Below are positions 1-4,690 of a stretch of DNA of 23,915 nucleotides, piece after piece. The position numbers and the translations under genes are program-made. The stretch is from the IMG/VR virus record IMGVR_UViG_3300021356_000166, positions 1 to 23,915 of that record; one strand, written 5' to 3'. This DNA comes from a virus. The notes under the pieces are model-generated. The model was not told where the DNA came from and searched no databases. It was given only the letters and a program-made list of their open reading frames with translations. Each line of letters starts with the position of its first letter. The stretch's first letter is position 1.

Positions 1-176
1 ACTTTGGCCTGAAGTGAATCTCTCAGCACCATAACTTCGTGTAATTCCTTTAAGTGTTTAATAATGTTTTGTAAATTATTTCTTATATTTTCCTTGCAAT
101 CTTTATGTTTGATACTGTTTTGTATGGTTTCATTTACATGATCCATAGTCTTACTGTTCATCTTTTTATTTTGCAT
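1..176 (-). CDS. Unknown small protein, cut by the left window edge
   Basis: The frame opens with ATG at 174-176 and stays open for 58 codons to the first base of the window, so the C-terminus is missing. The protein starts MQNKKMNSKTMDHVNETIQ and is hydrophilic and probably helical (KENIRNNLQNIIKHLKELHE gives an amphipathic helix that could be a coiled coil). The start is supported by a strong Shine-Dalgarno, GGAGTAATCAAC directly before the ATG, the same leader used by four other genes to the right. It is the first gene after a terminator (268-304) and a pair of operator-like palindromes (203-243), so it probably has its own regulated promoter. I do not recognise the family. Confidence 0.7.
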   Translation of the reverse strand, partial: MQNKKMNSKTMDHVNETIQNSIKHKDCKENIRNNLQNIIKHLKELHEVMVLRDSLQAK

Positions 177-202
177 GTTGATTACTCCTTTTAATGTATT
201 AA

Positions 203-243
203 TTACACTAACAGCTAGTATTATTTACACTAACAGTTAGTGT
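203..243 (-). promoter_or_regulatory. Tandem operator-like palindromes upstream of the leftmost gene
   Basis: Two copies of TTACACTAACAG(C/T)TAGT begin at 203 and 225, a 22-bp step that puts them on the same face of the helix. The second copy, 227-243, is a perfect odd palindrome (ACACTAAC A GTTAGTGT); the first copy differs at one position in the core. They lie between a terminator and the ribosome binding site of the gene at 1-176. This is the usual layout for a dimeric repressor or activator site. No regulator gene is visible in the window. A TTTACA hexamer at about 249-254 (minus strand) could be a -35, but no convincing -10 at standard spacing was found. Confidence 0.5.
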
Positions 244-267
244 TTTGTTTGTAAACCCTTTGATTTG

Positions 268-304
268 AAAAAACTTATAGGCACCAGGGCTAGGTACCTA
301 TAAG
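268..304 (-). terminator. Rho-independent terminator after the 79-80-119 aa operon
   Basis: On the minus strand a 12-bp stem (CTTATAGGTACC pairing with GGTGCCTATAAG, one G-U pair; plus coordinates 293-304 with 274-285) closes a 7-nt loop and is followed by six T residues (plus-strand A run 268-273). It sits just downstream of the stop at 332 and ends the operon 1165-332 before the operator region of the leftmost gene. Confidence 0.85.
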
Positions 305-331
305 CCTATATAACATGAGGATGCTATAAAC

Positions 332-571
332 TTATATAGACACGATATCTTCTAAAGTTTTCTTGGTATCTACTATGATTGGTGTAGTCTCACCTACATA
401 TGTAGATGTGATGTTATAACTTATATGATCAAGCGCATCTTCTGTAGACATGCCCTCTTCATTTAATATTTCTACCATTTTCCATAAGTCATAAACTATT
501 TTAGGTTGAATGTTTTCTTGAACACCAATGATGGCATCATCAAATCCATTCATCTTTAAAATATCAACCAT
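332..571 (-). CDS. Small conserved marine-phage protein of unknown function
   Basis: A 79-residue acidic protein. The segment MNGFDDAIIG from residue 7, the central region EEGMSTEDALDHISYNI and the late motif YVGETTPIIV resemble a small protein I recall being common in marine T7-like and T4-like phages, where the order is also Met-x-Gly-[FY]-Asp-Asp near the start and [AT]-[WY]-[VI]-G-E-x-T-P near the end. No function is known to me. The assigned ATG overlaps the upstream gene by 8 nt; Met7 is an equally plausible start and would begin exactly at the conserved block. It is the last gene of a three-gene operon and is followed by a terminator. Confidence 0.8.
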   Translation of the reverse strand: MVDILKMNGFDDAIIGVQENIQPKIVYDLWKMVEILNEEGMSTEDALDHISYNITSTYVGETTPIIVDTKKTLEDIVSI

Positions 572-806
572 TGATTACTTTGTTACTTGATTTTTCTTTT
601 TGATATAAGACTTTATAAATTAGTATTAGCCATAATGAAGATTCTAATTTGAGTATCTTATGATCTATTAATTTTTCATAATGATCTCTCATCACGATAA
701 GCTCAGCTTTGCTGCATGAATTGGTTAGAAATTCGATCATGTTCTGTCTATCTGATTCCAAATCATTAACACTATTACAATCTATTCTTTCCTGTATATC
801 TTTCAT
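564..806 (-). CDS. Unknown small protein
   Basis: An 80-residue protein, not recognised. It has a hydrophilic N-terminal half (MKDIQERIDCNSVNDLESDR), a middle that could form a helix (LTNSCSKAELIVMRDHYEKLI) and a short hydrophobic stretch near residues 57-68 (SLWLILIYKVLY) that is rather short for a membrane span but could associate with one. The ATG overlaps the stop of the upstream 119-aa gene by one base (TAATG), and its own end overlaps the next gene by 8 nt, so it is translated as the middle cistron of the operon 1165-332. It has no independent Shine-Dalgarno. Confidence 0.65.
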   Translation of the reverse strand: MKDIQERIDCNSVNDLESDRQNMIEFLTNSCSKAELIVMRDHYEKLIDHKILKLESSLWLILIYKVLYQKEKSSNKVING

Positions 807-1165
807 TAATCTACTTTATATTTTATTGCATCTTTACATTTCAACATTGAAATCAAATGTTTCATGTATGGATTAGATTTATCTTGTGTATTCTTATCTA
901 AAGAATCCCAATCAGTTATCAAATCTGCTACTGTTCGTTGCGCATTTGATATTGCCTCTTCTGTATTAACACCTGATATTTCAAATAACTTTTGATCATT
1001 AGGTTCGAATATAACAGAACATAAACTTGTTAGTCGTAGTTCTAATTGATCGGGCCTTGCAATATTATCAACACGATCACCATATCTATCAATCTTAGTT
1101 ACATTAATATCTGAATAGCTATCATCAACTATCCATTGCTCATAATACTTATCTATTTTACTCAT
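806..1165 (-). CDS. Unknown early-region protein, first gene of a three-gene operon
   Basis: A 119-residue hydrophilic protein that I do not recognise. It begins MSKIDKYYEQWIVDDSYSD. A sequence GGAGTAAACATTT stands immediately before the ATG, so the start is well supported. A central helical region runs from about residue 65 to 108 (VNTEEAISNAQRTVADLITD), and there is one late Cys (SMLKCKD). No catalytic motif or membrane segment is visible. The roughly 365 bp upstream (1166-1530) is non-coding with repeated short motifs, so this gene probably has its own promoter. Two overlapping genes follow (80 and 79 aa), then a terminator. Confidence 0.75.
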   Translation of the reverse strand: MSKIDKYYEQWIVDDSYSDINVTKIDRYGDRVDNIARPDQLELRLTSLCSVIFEPNDQKLFEISGVNTEEAISNAQRTVADLITDWDSLDKNTQDKSNPYMKHLISMLKCKDAIKYKVD

Positions 1166-1530
1166 AAATGTTTACTCCATTTAGATTTGTGTATCTATAG
1201 GTGTACCTACATGTATAAAAAAGGTACCCATCATGCTATGAACACGATATTTGTTGCTCTGAACACGATAACTGGCCCTGGAAAAGTTTAAAAAAATCAA
1301 AAATTTTCATGTTCGTATAATGTTTTTATGAAATTTTGAAAAATCCAGGGCTGAAAATTAATTTAAAAATAATTTCTGATGATGCGCCAATCTTGGCCCC
1401 TGGTTTCGGCTGGTTTTTATGGGTTTAAAATAGGTATTATTGATATATAAAAAATATATCCTTTTTATGGCTTTAGAATGGCCATAATCAGTGTAATTAA
1501 TTCATTGGTGTATCATGTATCATCAGGCAT
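1166..1530. other. Non-coding region with repeated motifs upstream of the 119-aa gene
   Basis: I see no coding frame with a ribosome binding site on either strand here. It holds a palindrome-like TAGGTGTACCTAC at 1198-1210, a GGTACC at 1223-1228, and two direct copies of TGAACACGATA at 1239-1249 and 1260-1270, 21 bp apart. Segments around 1271-1278 (GGCCCTGG) and 1344-1351 (CCAGGGCT) are complementary and could pair in RNA over a long loop. The rest is AT-rich. It most likely contains the promoter of the operon 1165-332. I could not fix a convincing -35/-10 pair. Confidence 0.5.
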
Positions 1531-1567
1531 AAAAAAAGGCCCTAAAATGTGAATCCTAGGGCCTTTT
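1531..1567 (-). terminator. Rho-independent terminator after the 181-85-21 aa genes
   Basis: An 11-bp perfect stem, AAAAGGCCCTA (1534-1544) with TAGGGCCTTTT (1557-1567), encloses a 12-nt loop. On the minus strand the hairpin runs straight into seven T residues (plus-strand A run 1531-1537). On the plus strand it is followed only by TTTTATAAGG, so the main direction is minus, matching the genes to its right. Confidence 0.9.
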
Positions 1568-1583
1568 ATAAGGTTGTCGTTTT

Positions 1584-1649
1584 TTACTGGCTAAATATCA
1601 AATAAATAACATGCATTAAGACAATAAAAACAATGTAGTCAGCAATCAT
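1584..1649 (-). CDS. Possible 21-residue membrane micropeptide
   Basis: The frame reads MIADYIVFIVLMHVIYLIFSQ and stops with TAA. Nearly the whole peptide is hydrophobic and would make one membrane span. Its ATG is in an ATGA overlap with the stop of the 85-aa gene, and the SD-like GGCGGTG just upstream is encoded in the last codons of that gene, the same arrangement seen one gene earlier at 1900-1911. A terminator follows 17 nt after its stop. Short phage membrane peptides of this kind exist, but at 21 codons chance cannot be excluded. Function unknown. Confidence 0.45.
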   Translation of the reverse strand: MIADYIVFIVLMHVIYLIFSQ

Positions 1650-1903
1650 TTAGCACCGCCTTCATCATCTTCTAGTTCATCTGTAACATTAATCCATTTG
1701 AATGGATTGTTTGTATCATATCCACTATCAACAGTTTCAATATGTTTACCATTCACTTGGAAGTATTCACAGATTTCAAAATCAGAAAAATTATCAAACA
1801 CATTAAAACTGTCTTCACATTTTTCTTCTTTCATTAATTCTTCAACTTTATCTTCAGATAATTCAAAAATATCTTCTCTATAACTTTTAATGATAATCCT
1901 CAT
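1646..1903 (-). CDS. Unknown acidic small protein
   Basis: An 85-residue strongly acidic protein (MRIIIKSYREDIFELSEDKV...), rich in Asp and Glu with a patch at the end (DELEDDEGGAK). It is not recognised. Its ATG overlaps the stop of the 181-aa gene as ATGA, and the ribosome binding site lies in the Gly-Gly-Ala codons at the end of that gene. It ends in Gly-Gly-Ala-Lys exactly as its upstream neighbour does, because the same 12-nt junction TCATTTAGCACC (plus strand) occurs at both ends. Its acidity could point to DNA mimicry, as in some T7 early proteins, but that is speculation from charge alone. Confidence 0.7.
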   Translation of the reverse strand: MRIIIKSYREDIFELSEDKVEELMKEEKCEDSFNVFDNFSDFEICEYFQVNGKHIETVDSGYDTNNPFKWINVTDELEDDEGGAK

Positions 1904-2445
1904 TTAGCACCCCCTATTAATTCAGCATCTTGAAGTCTTACATCTTTTAAATTAAATAATATAAATTCAGCATCTTCAAAACTATAATGAGTGTGCATAT
2001 CCTCAAAAATCTCTTCTGAGTTTGAATCTTCATAATCTTCATCAATACATTCTTCAGCTAGTCCAAGAAAATCATATTCCCATTTATCATCAAATTCATG
2101 ATGGCAGACTGAAGGCGCAATCATTAATTGTTGTTTATCACTTAATGAATCCCATTCATAAGCGGTTACACATCCGGCATCTTCACAACAATCATTGTCT
2201 GAATCAAATGTATCAGCATCTCCATAATAAAAACTAATTGAATTTTTTAATTCTACCCAGTCTTCAGCAATGTTTTGAACTGTTAAAGATTTCATATAAT
2301 TTAATAATGTAATGTATTCATCTATAGCATTAGATTTTTCTATTTTAATTAAATAGGCTTTGCTATCTGAATACCCTTCACCATTCCAAACATCTACAAT
2401 GTAATAATATTTGTAATGGTGTTCTATTTGTTTTTGTGTGTTCAT
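1900..2445 (-). CDS. Unknown acidic protein
   Basis: The protein is 181 residues when started at the ATG at 2443-2445 (MNTQKQIEHHYKYYYIVDVW). That start has the leader GGAGTAACAAAA directly in front of it. The frame is open for 42 further codons upstream, but those codons run through a hairpin (2484-2522) and have no ribosome binding site, so they should not be counted. The body is very acidic with a short Cys-containing stretch (DNDCCEDAGCVTAYEWDSLSD) and a Asp/Glu-rich C-terminal third. The central pattern AYEWDSL-SDKQQ is reminiscent of small phage proteins of unknown function. No enzyme motif is seen. It heads the transcription unit that ends at the terminator 1531-1567. Confidence 0.75.
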   Translation of the reverse strand: MNTQKQIEHHYKYYYIVDVWNGEGYSDSKAYLIKIEKSNAIDEYITLLNYMKSLTVQNIAEDWVELKNSISFYYGDADTFDSDNDCCEDAGCVTAYEWDSLSDKQQLMIAPSVCHHEFDDKWEYDFLGLAEECIDEDYEDSNSEEIFEDMHTHYSFEDAEFILFNLKDVRLQDAELIGGAK

Positions 2446-2483
2446 TTTTGTTACTCCATTTTTTATTTTGTGTTTTTTGTGTG

Positions 2484-2522
2484 AACCGCTACAGGCCAAT
2501 ATTTTCGGTATCTGTAGCGGTT
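2484..2522. repeat. 11-bp stem-loop in the leader of the 181-aa gene
   Basis: AACCGCTACAG (2484-2494) and CTGTAGCGGTT (2512-2522) form a perfect 11-bp stem with a 17-nt loop. Neither strand has a proper T tract after it: the minus strand continues CACACAAAAAAC and the plus strand TCATTTTG. It therefore looks less like a terminator than like a 5'-leader structure, an RNase processing site or a protein-binding site. The arm plus five more bases (16 nt, 2484-2499) recurs in reverse complement at 3849-3864 in another non-coding region. Confidence 0.6.
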
Positions 2523-2555
2523 TCATTTTGATCGTGAGATTGTGCAATATTTGAA

Positions 2556-2888
2556 CTATTGATAATCCCAAATATTAGACTTTTCTTGCTCCTTTTTTTC
2601 CTTCTTATTCTTGAAATATTCAAGTACTGGAATTAATGCCATAGCAATCAGACAACCCAGGCCAACTATTACACCGGCTACAAATTCAGCCTGTAATAGA
2701 AACCCAAGCGCATCAGAAATGGTATTTGATATACCAGCACTATAAACACCCAATAAGAATGCACTTACTTTTAAATTTAATTTTCTTTCAATAAGAATTT
2801 CTAAATTTAAGTATGTGAAATAAAAGGCCAGGATTAAGACACCATTATCAATTAATCCAAAAATTAAAAGTGTTGTTAATGTCATCAT
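2556..2888 (-). CDS. Small membrane protein with three hydrophobic segments
   Basis: A 110-residue protein with hydrophobic segments at about residues 5-28 (including IFGLIDNGVLILAFYFTYL), 42-62 and 68-90, followed by a highly charged tail (EYFKNKKEKKEQEKSN). That shape, three spans and a basic/charged C-terminus, is what class I holins look like, but it also fits many small phage membrane proteins, and the gene is in the early-looking cluster rather than near the other lysis genes. Ser/Gly in the second segment and the Asp in the first may suggest a re-entrant or interacting helix. The first ATG overlaps the upstream stop as ATGA; a second ATG follows directly. I do not assign a function. 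Confidence 0.7.
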   Translation of the reverse strand: MMTLTTLLIFGLIDNGVLILAFYFTYLNLEILIERKLNLKVSAFLLGVYSAGISNTISDALGFLLQAEFVAGVIVGLGCLIAMALIPVLEYFKNKKEKKEQEKSNIWDYQ

Positions 2889-3076
2889 TCTTCCCCCTCT
2901 TCTTTGTATTCTTCCCAGGAAACCGGATTCTCTCTTGCAGTATCTAAACTTAAAGTTAGTGTAAAAGTTCTGCCGGTTGGTTTGTGTTTGTAATACTCTT
3001 CACATTCTCCATTCCCATCAAATTGGGATGAATCAATAAATTCACATTCCCACCATTTAATATTTTCTGTACTCAT
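2885..3076 (-). CDS. Unknown acidic 63-residue protein
   Basis: The start at 3074-3076 (MSTENIKWWECEF) is chosen because GGGAGTAACTAAA stands right in front of it; an in-frame ATG five codons upstream overlaps that ribosome binding site and is not likely used. The protein has two Cys (WECEF, GECEEYY), a middle KHKPTGRTFTLTLSLD that looks like beta strands, and an acidic end (EEYKEEGEE). It is not recognised. Its stop overlaps the ATG of the three-span membrane protein that follows, so the two are translationally coupled. Confidence 0.7.
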   Translation of the reverse strand: MSTENIKWWECEFIDSSQFDGNGECEEYYKHKPTGRTFTLTLSLDTARENPVSWEEYKEEGEE

Positions 3077-3077
3077 T

Positions 3078-3335
3078 TTAGTTACTCCCATTAAAATTAA
3101 TTTGATATTGGTGATTAGTTGAAACTATTGTTTCACCTTCATCCCAATGCCTTTGGATAGTGTCGCAGTCTATCTCACCATTTATATATTCAAGTTCTGT
3201 TGGCACTTTGAATGTGCAACCACAAACTGAACATTCCCATGTTTCATTTAATGCACCGCCAATATATTGTGCATTCTTCAATCCACAATCTTTGGCCCCA
3301 TCATAGAAACATCCGCAACCCTGTAAGATTTCCAT
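3078..3335 (-). CDS. Cys-rich small protein, possible zinc-binding
   Basis: An 85-residue protein with seven Cys: C7, C9 and C17 near the start, C35, C38 and C40 in the core (ETWECSVCGCTFKVPTE) and C57. The WECSVCG-type knuckle (Cys-x-x-Cys-Gly) is typical of zinc ribbons, and a pair from the first cluster could supply the other ligands. I infer metal binding only; no function follows. An AAGGA element 9 nt before the ATG supports the start, which also overlaps the upstream stop by one base (TAATG). The stop codon falls inside the leader GGGAGTAACTAAA of the next gene. Confidence 0.7.
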   Translation of the reverse strand: MEILQGCGCFYDGAKDCGLKNAQYIGGALNETWECSVCGCTFKVPTELEYINGEIDCDTIQRHWDEGETIVSTNHQYQINFNGSN

Positions 3336-3649
3336 TAGTCCAAATCCTTCAGGATATAAGCGCCTGATTTAATTTTCTTTTCTGTCTCCCTCTTGGTTTC
3401 ATTTAAAAATATATTTCTATACTTCCCGGTAGTTCTTGAATAATCCCAGGCATTAACATTTAGATAAGTTCTACAGATTGGACTGTCTCCGAATGTATCC
3501 ATATATCTTGGCTCTGATTCCTTCAGTGCTATTAGTCTCCCATAGCTATAGAAGGCCTCATCTCCATTAGGATATGACACTACCAATTGATTGTTTTGAA
3601 GTTGTTTATACTTAATCTTCCTAAGTGTTTCTAATGTTGTTATTGACAT
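3335..3649 (-). CDS. Unknown protein, first gene after the putative early promoter
   Basis: A 104-residue protein starting MSITTLETLRKIKYKQL. A beta-rich middle (NNQLVVSYPNGDEAFYSYGRLIAL) is followed by a segment with conserved-looking aromatic residues (TYLNVNAWDYSRTTGKYRN) and a basic C-terminus. It resembles small unnamed proteins of marine phages in pattern, but I cannot name the family. The leader GGAGTAACTAAAAT precedes the ATG. About 50 nt upstream lies an operator-like palindrome and a sigma70-like promoter, so this is probably the first gene of the run that continues to 2556. Confidence 0.75.
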   Translation of the reverse strand: MSITTLETLRKIKYKQLQNNQLVVSYPNGDEAFYSYGRLIALKESEPRYMDTFGDSPICRTYLNVNAWDYSRTTGKYRNIFLNETKRETEKKIKSGAYILKDLD

Positions 3650-3677
3650 ATTTTAGTTACTCCATAAATGTCGTTGT

Positions 3678-3698
3678 TAAGTGTATCAATTACACTTA
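3678..3698 (-). promoter_or_regulatory. Operator-like palindrome at the likely transcription start
   Basis: TAAGTGTA (3678-3685) and TACACTTA (3691-3698) are perfect 8-bp inverted arms around a 5-bp spacer. It lies directly downstream of the candidate -10 at 3707-3712, where a repressor would block initiation or early elongation. The half-site TTACACT is shared with the palindromes at 203-243. Confidence 0.5.
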
Positions 3699-3706
3699 TG
3701 GATACA

Positions 3707-3736
3707 TTTATACCATCAATGAAATGTAACTGTCTA
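3707..3736 (-). promoter_or_regulatory. Candidate host sigma70-type promoter
   Basis: On the minus strand, TAGACA (plus 3731-3736) and TATAAA (plus 3707-3712) are separated by 18 bp, close to the TTGACA/TATAAT consensus. Transcription would begin near 3700 and run into the 104-aa gene with a leader of about 50 nt. A host-type promoter here would match the T7 plan, where host RNA polymerase reads the early genes from near the genome end. It is not proven by sequence alone. Confidence 0.45.
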
Positions 3737-3968
3737 GAAAAAAACAGAAACACCCACGATAAGACAAGCGCCAAAAAATAATAAATCTGCTGGAACCCGC
3801 ATAAACATTAGCAATTGATATGAAATCCCTTGTAATTTGGCTTAAACGTTGGCCTGTAGCGGTTTTATGTACCTTGCTCAGTGTCAAAAATATTGCCCTA
3901 CACTCCCCAAAAATCGAAGAGGGGGAGATTGCCCCGGGGCATGTCGATAACCCATTCATATTTTTTTA
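3737..3968. other. Non-coding region with GC-rich stem-loops
   Basis: This 230-bp stretch lies between the metallopeptidase gene and the promoter at 3707-3736. Its right end is far richer in G+C than the genome around it: CTCCCC (3903-3908) pairs with GGGGAG (3922-3927), and 3930-3941 is a perfect 12-bp palindrome, TGCCCCGGGGCA. A 16-nt element at 3849-3864 (TTGGCCTGTAGCGGTT) repeats the hairpin arm at 2484-2499. The open frame across it has no ribosome binding site and no protein-like composition. It could be the genome-terminus region, a structured RNA, or a replication or packaging site; I cannot tell which. Confidence 0.45.
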
Positions 3969-4310
3969 CTAAATATTTGGTTGTTGTTTGAGCCACTTAG
4001 ATAGCTCAGATCTGTATAGTAATTCTGCTATGCCATTAGCTAATGTATTGACTAAGATCTCTTCAGAAGTTTTATCATCACATTCAGATATAGAATATAT
4101 ATGGTGTAGTATTTCATGGATCACTAGATTAGCTGCATCTACTCCACCAGCATTTATAATATCTCTATCAAGATATATTCTGTATGGTACTGAACCAATA
4201 TAACAACCCTGTTGCTCACCAACCTCTTTGGCCATTATTGGATCCATTAGTACCAAATGTATCTTGGTGTAACCAATGGTCACATACTCAGGGAATACAG
4301 CTTTACCCAT
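3969..4310 (-). CDS. Putative zinc metallopeptidase (HEILH motif)
   Basis: A 113-residue protein with the metalloprotease signature VIHEILHHIY: H65, E66 and H69 make an HExxH motif in which the two His would bind zinc and Glu would be the catalytic base. E83 or E84 in SEEILVNTLANGIAELL, about 18 residues on, is a candidate third ligand, as in gluzincin-like folds. The upstream region (MGKAVFPEYVTIGYTKIHLV; CYIGSVPYRIYLDRDI) reads as a small beta sheet ahead of the active-site helix, typical of short one-domain phage and ImmA-like peptidases. No signal peptide is present, so a cytoplasmic substrate is likely. The start overlaps the small membrane gene upstream by 8 nt. Substrate unknown. Confidence 0.7.
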   Translation of the reverse strand: MGKAVFPEYVTIGYTKIHLVLMDPIMAKEVGEQQGCYIGSVPYRIYLDRDIINAGGVDAANLVIHEILHHIYSISECDDKTSEEILVNTLANGIAELLYRSELSKWLKQQPNI

Positions 4311-4473
4311 GACATAAAGATGCTAATAGATACCCTAAGATCACTAACATAACAAACTCAAACCAACTAATCTCAGGTTTAAGATAAATAGTCTTTATCT
4401 TATGTAGTATTCCTGGATAGTAGTGTATAGCTATTACTATAGTACATATCAGTATGAGTAGTGTTGTAGTCAT
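4303..4473 (-). CDS. Small two-span membrane protein downstream of the terminase
   Basis: A 56-residue protein, MTTTLLILICTIVIAIHYYP..., with hydrophobic segments at about residues 4-18 and 38-53 joined by a basic loop (ILHKIKTIYLKPEISW). AAAGGAATAAG precedes the ATG, a good ribosome binding site. The end overlaps the start of the metallopeptidase gene by 8 nt. In T7 a small membrane protein (gp19.5) likewise follows the large terminase, so the position is analogous, though no sequence similarity is claimed. Function unknown. Confidence 0.65.
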   Translation of the reverse strand: MTTTLLILICTIVIAIHYYPGILHKIKTIYLKPEISWFEFVMLVILGYLLASLCHG

Positions 4474-4690
4474 CTTATTCCTTTAGTTATATTAGGTGTA
4501 CCCTAGATACTCAGAGAGGACTAGGTGGTGGTAAGATATCTAAGATACACCCATGGTTCTCTACTAGTTACCTATAGTTACCTATAGTTATACTAATAGT
4601 TATGACTAATATCTCACCCACCCTTGATTACCTAAACAGGTACCTATTAGATTTAGTAGGTATCAAGTGTCTACTTTTTGATATTAGGAA
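4474..4690 (-). promoter_or_regulatory. Intergenic region after the large terminase with repeated TAGGTA motifs
   Basis: This 217-bp gap has no credible gene. It is dense in TAGGTA/TACCTA: the minus strand carries ACTATAGGTA twice in tandem (plus 4571-4590), TAGGTACC at about 4637-4646, TAGGTA near 4632, TACCTA near 4655, and CTAGGGTACACCT at about 4494-4507. The tandem AACTATAGGTA resembles the CACTATAGGG core of T7-family promoters (A at -6, C-T-A-T-A at -5 to -1, GG at +1). A phage-polymerase promoter for the 56-aa and metallopeptidase genes, or a terminal or regulatory region, are both possible. A bulged stem (CTTGATACCT with AGGTAATCAAG) lies at about 4628-4669 and lacks a T tract. Confidence 0.4.

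Noticed and set aside
2484-2522. Hairpin considered as a rho-independent terminator
   Set aside because: No T tract follows on either strand, so it was recorded as a structural repeat only.
2446-2571. The 42-codon upstream extension of the 181-aa gene
   Set aside because: It crosses an 11-bp hairpin and has no SD, while the internal ATG at 2445 has the shared GGAGTAAC leader.
3708-3959. An 83-codon minus-strand open frame across the region left of the metallopeptidase
   Set aside because: It has no ribosome binding site, crosses the candidate promoter and GC-rich stems, and its composition is not like the other proteins here.
3737-3968. Possible integrase attachment site (attP) in the GC-rich gap
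   Set aside because: No integrase gene or tRNA-like segment is visible in the window, so there is nothing to support integration.
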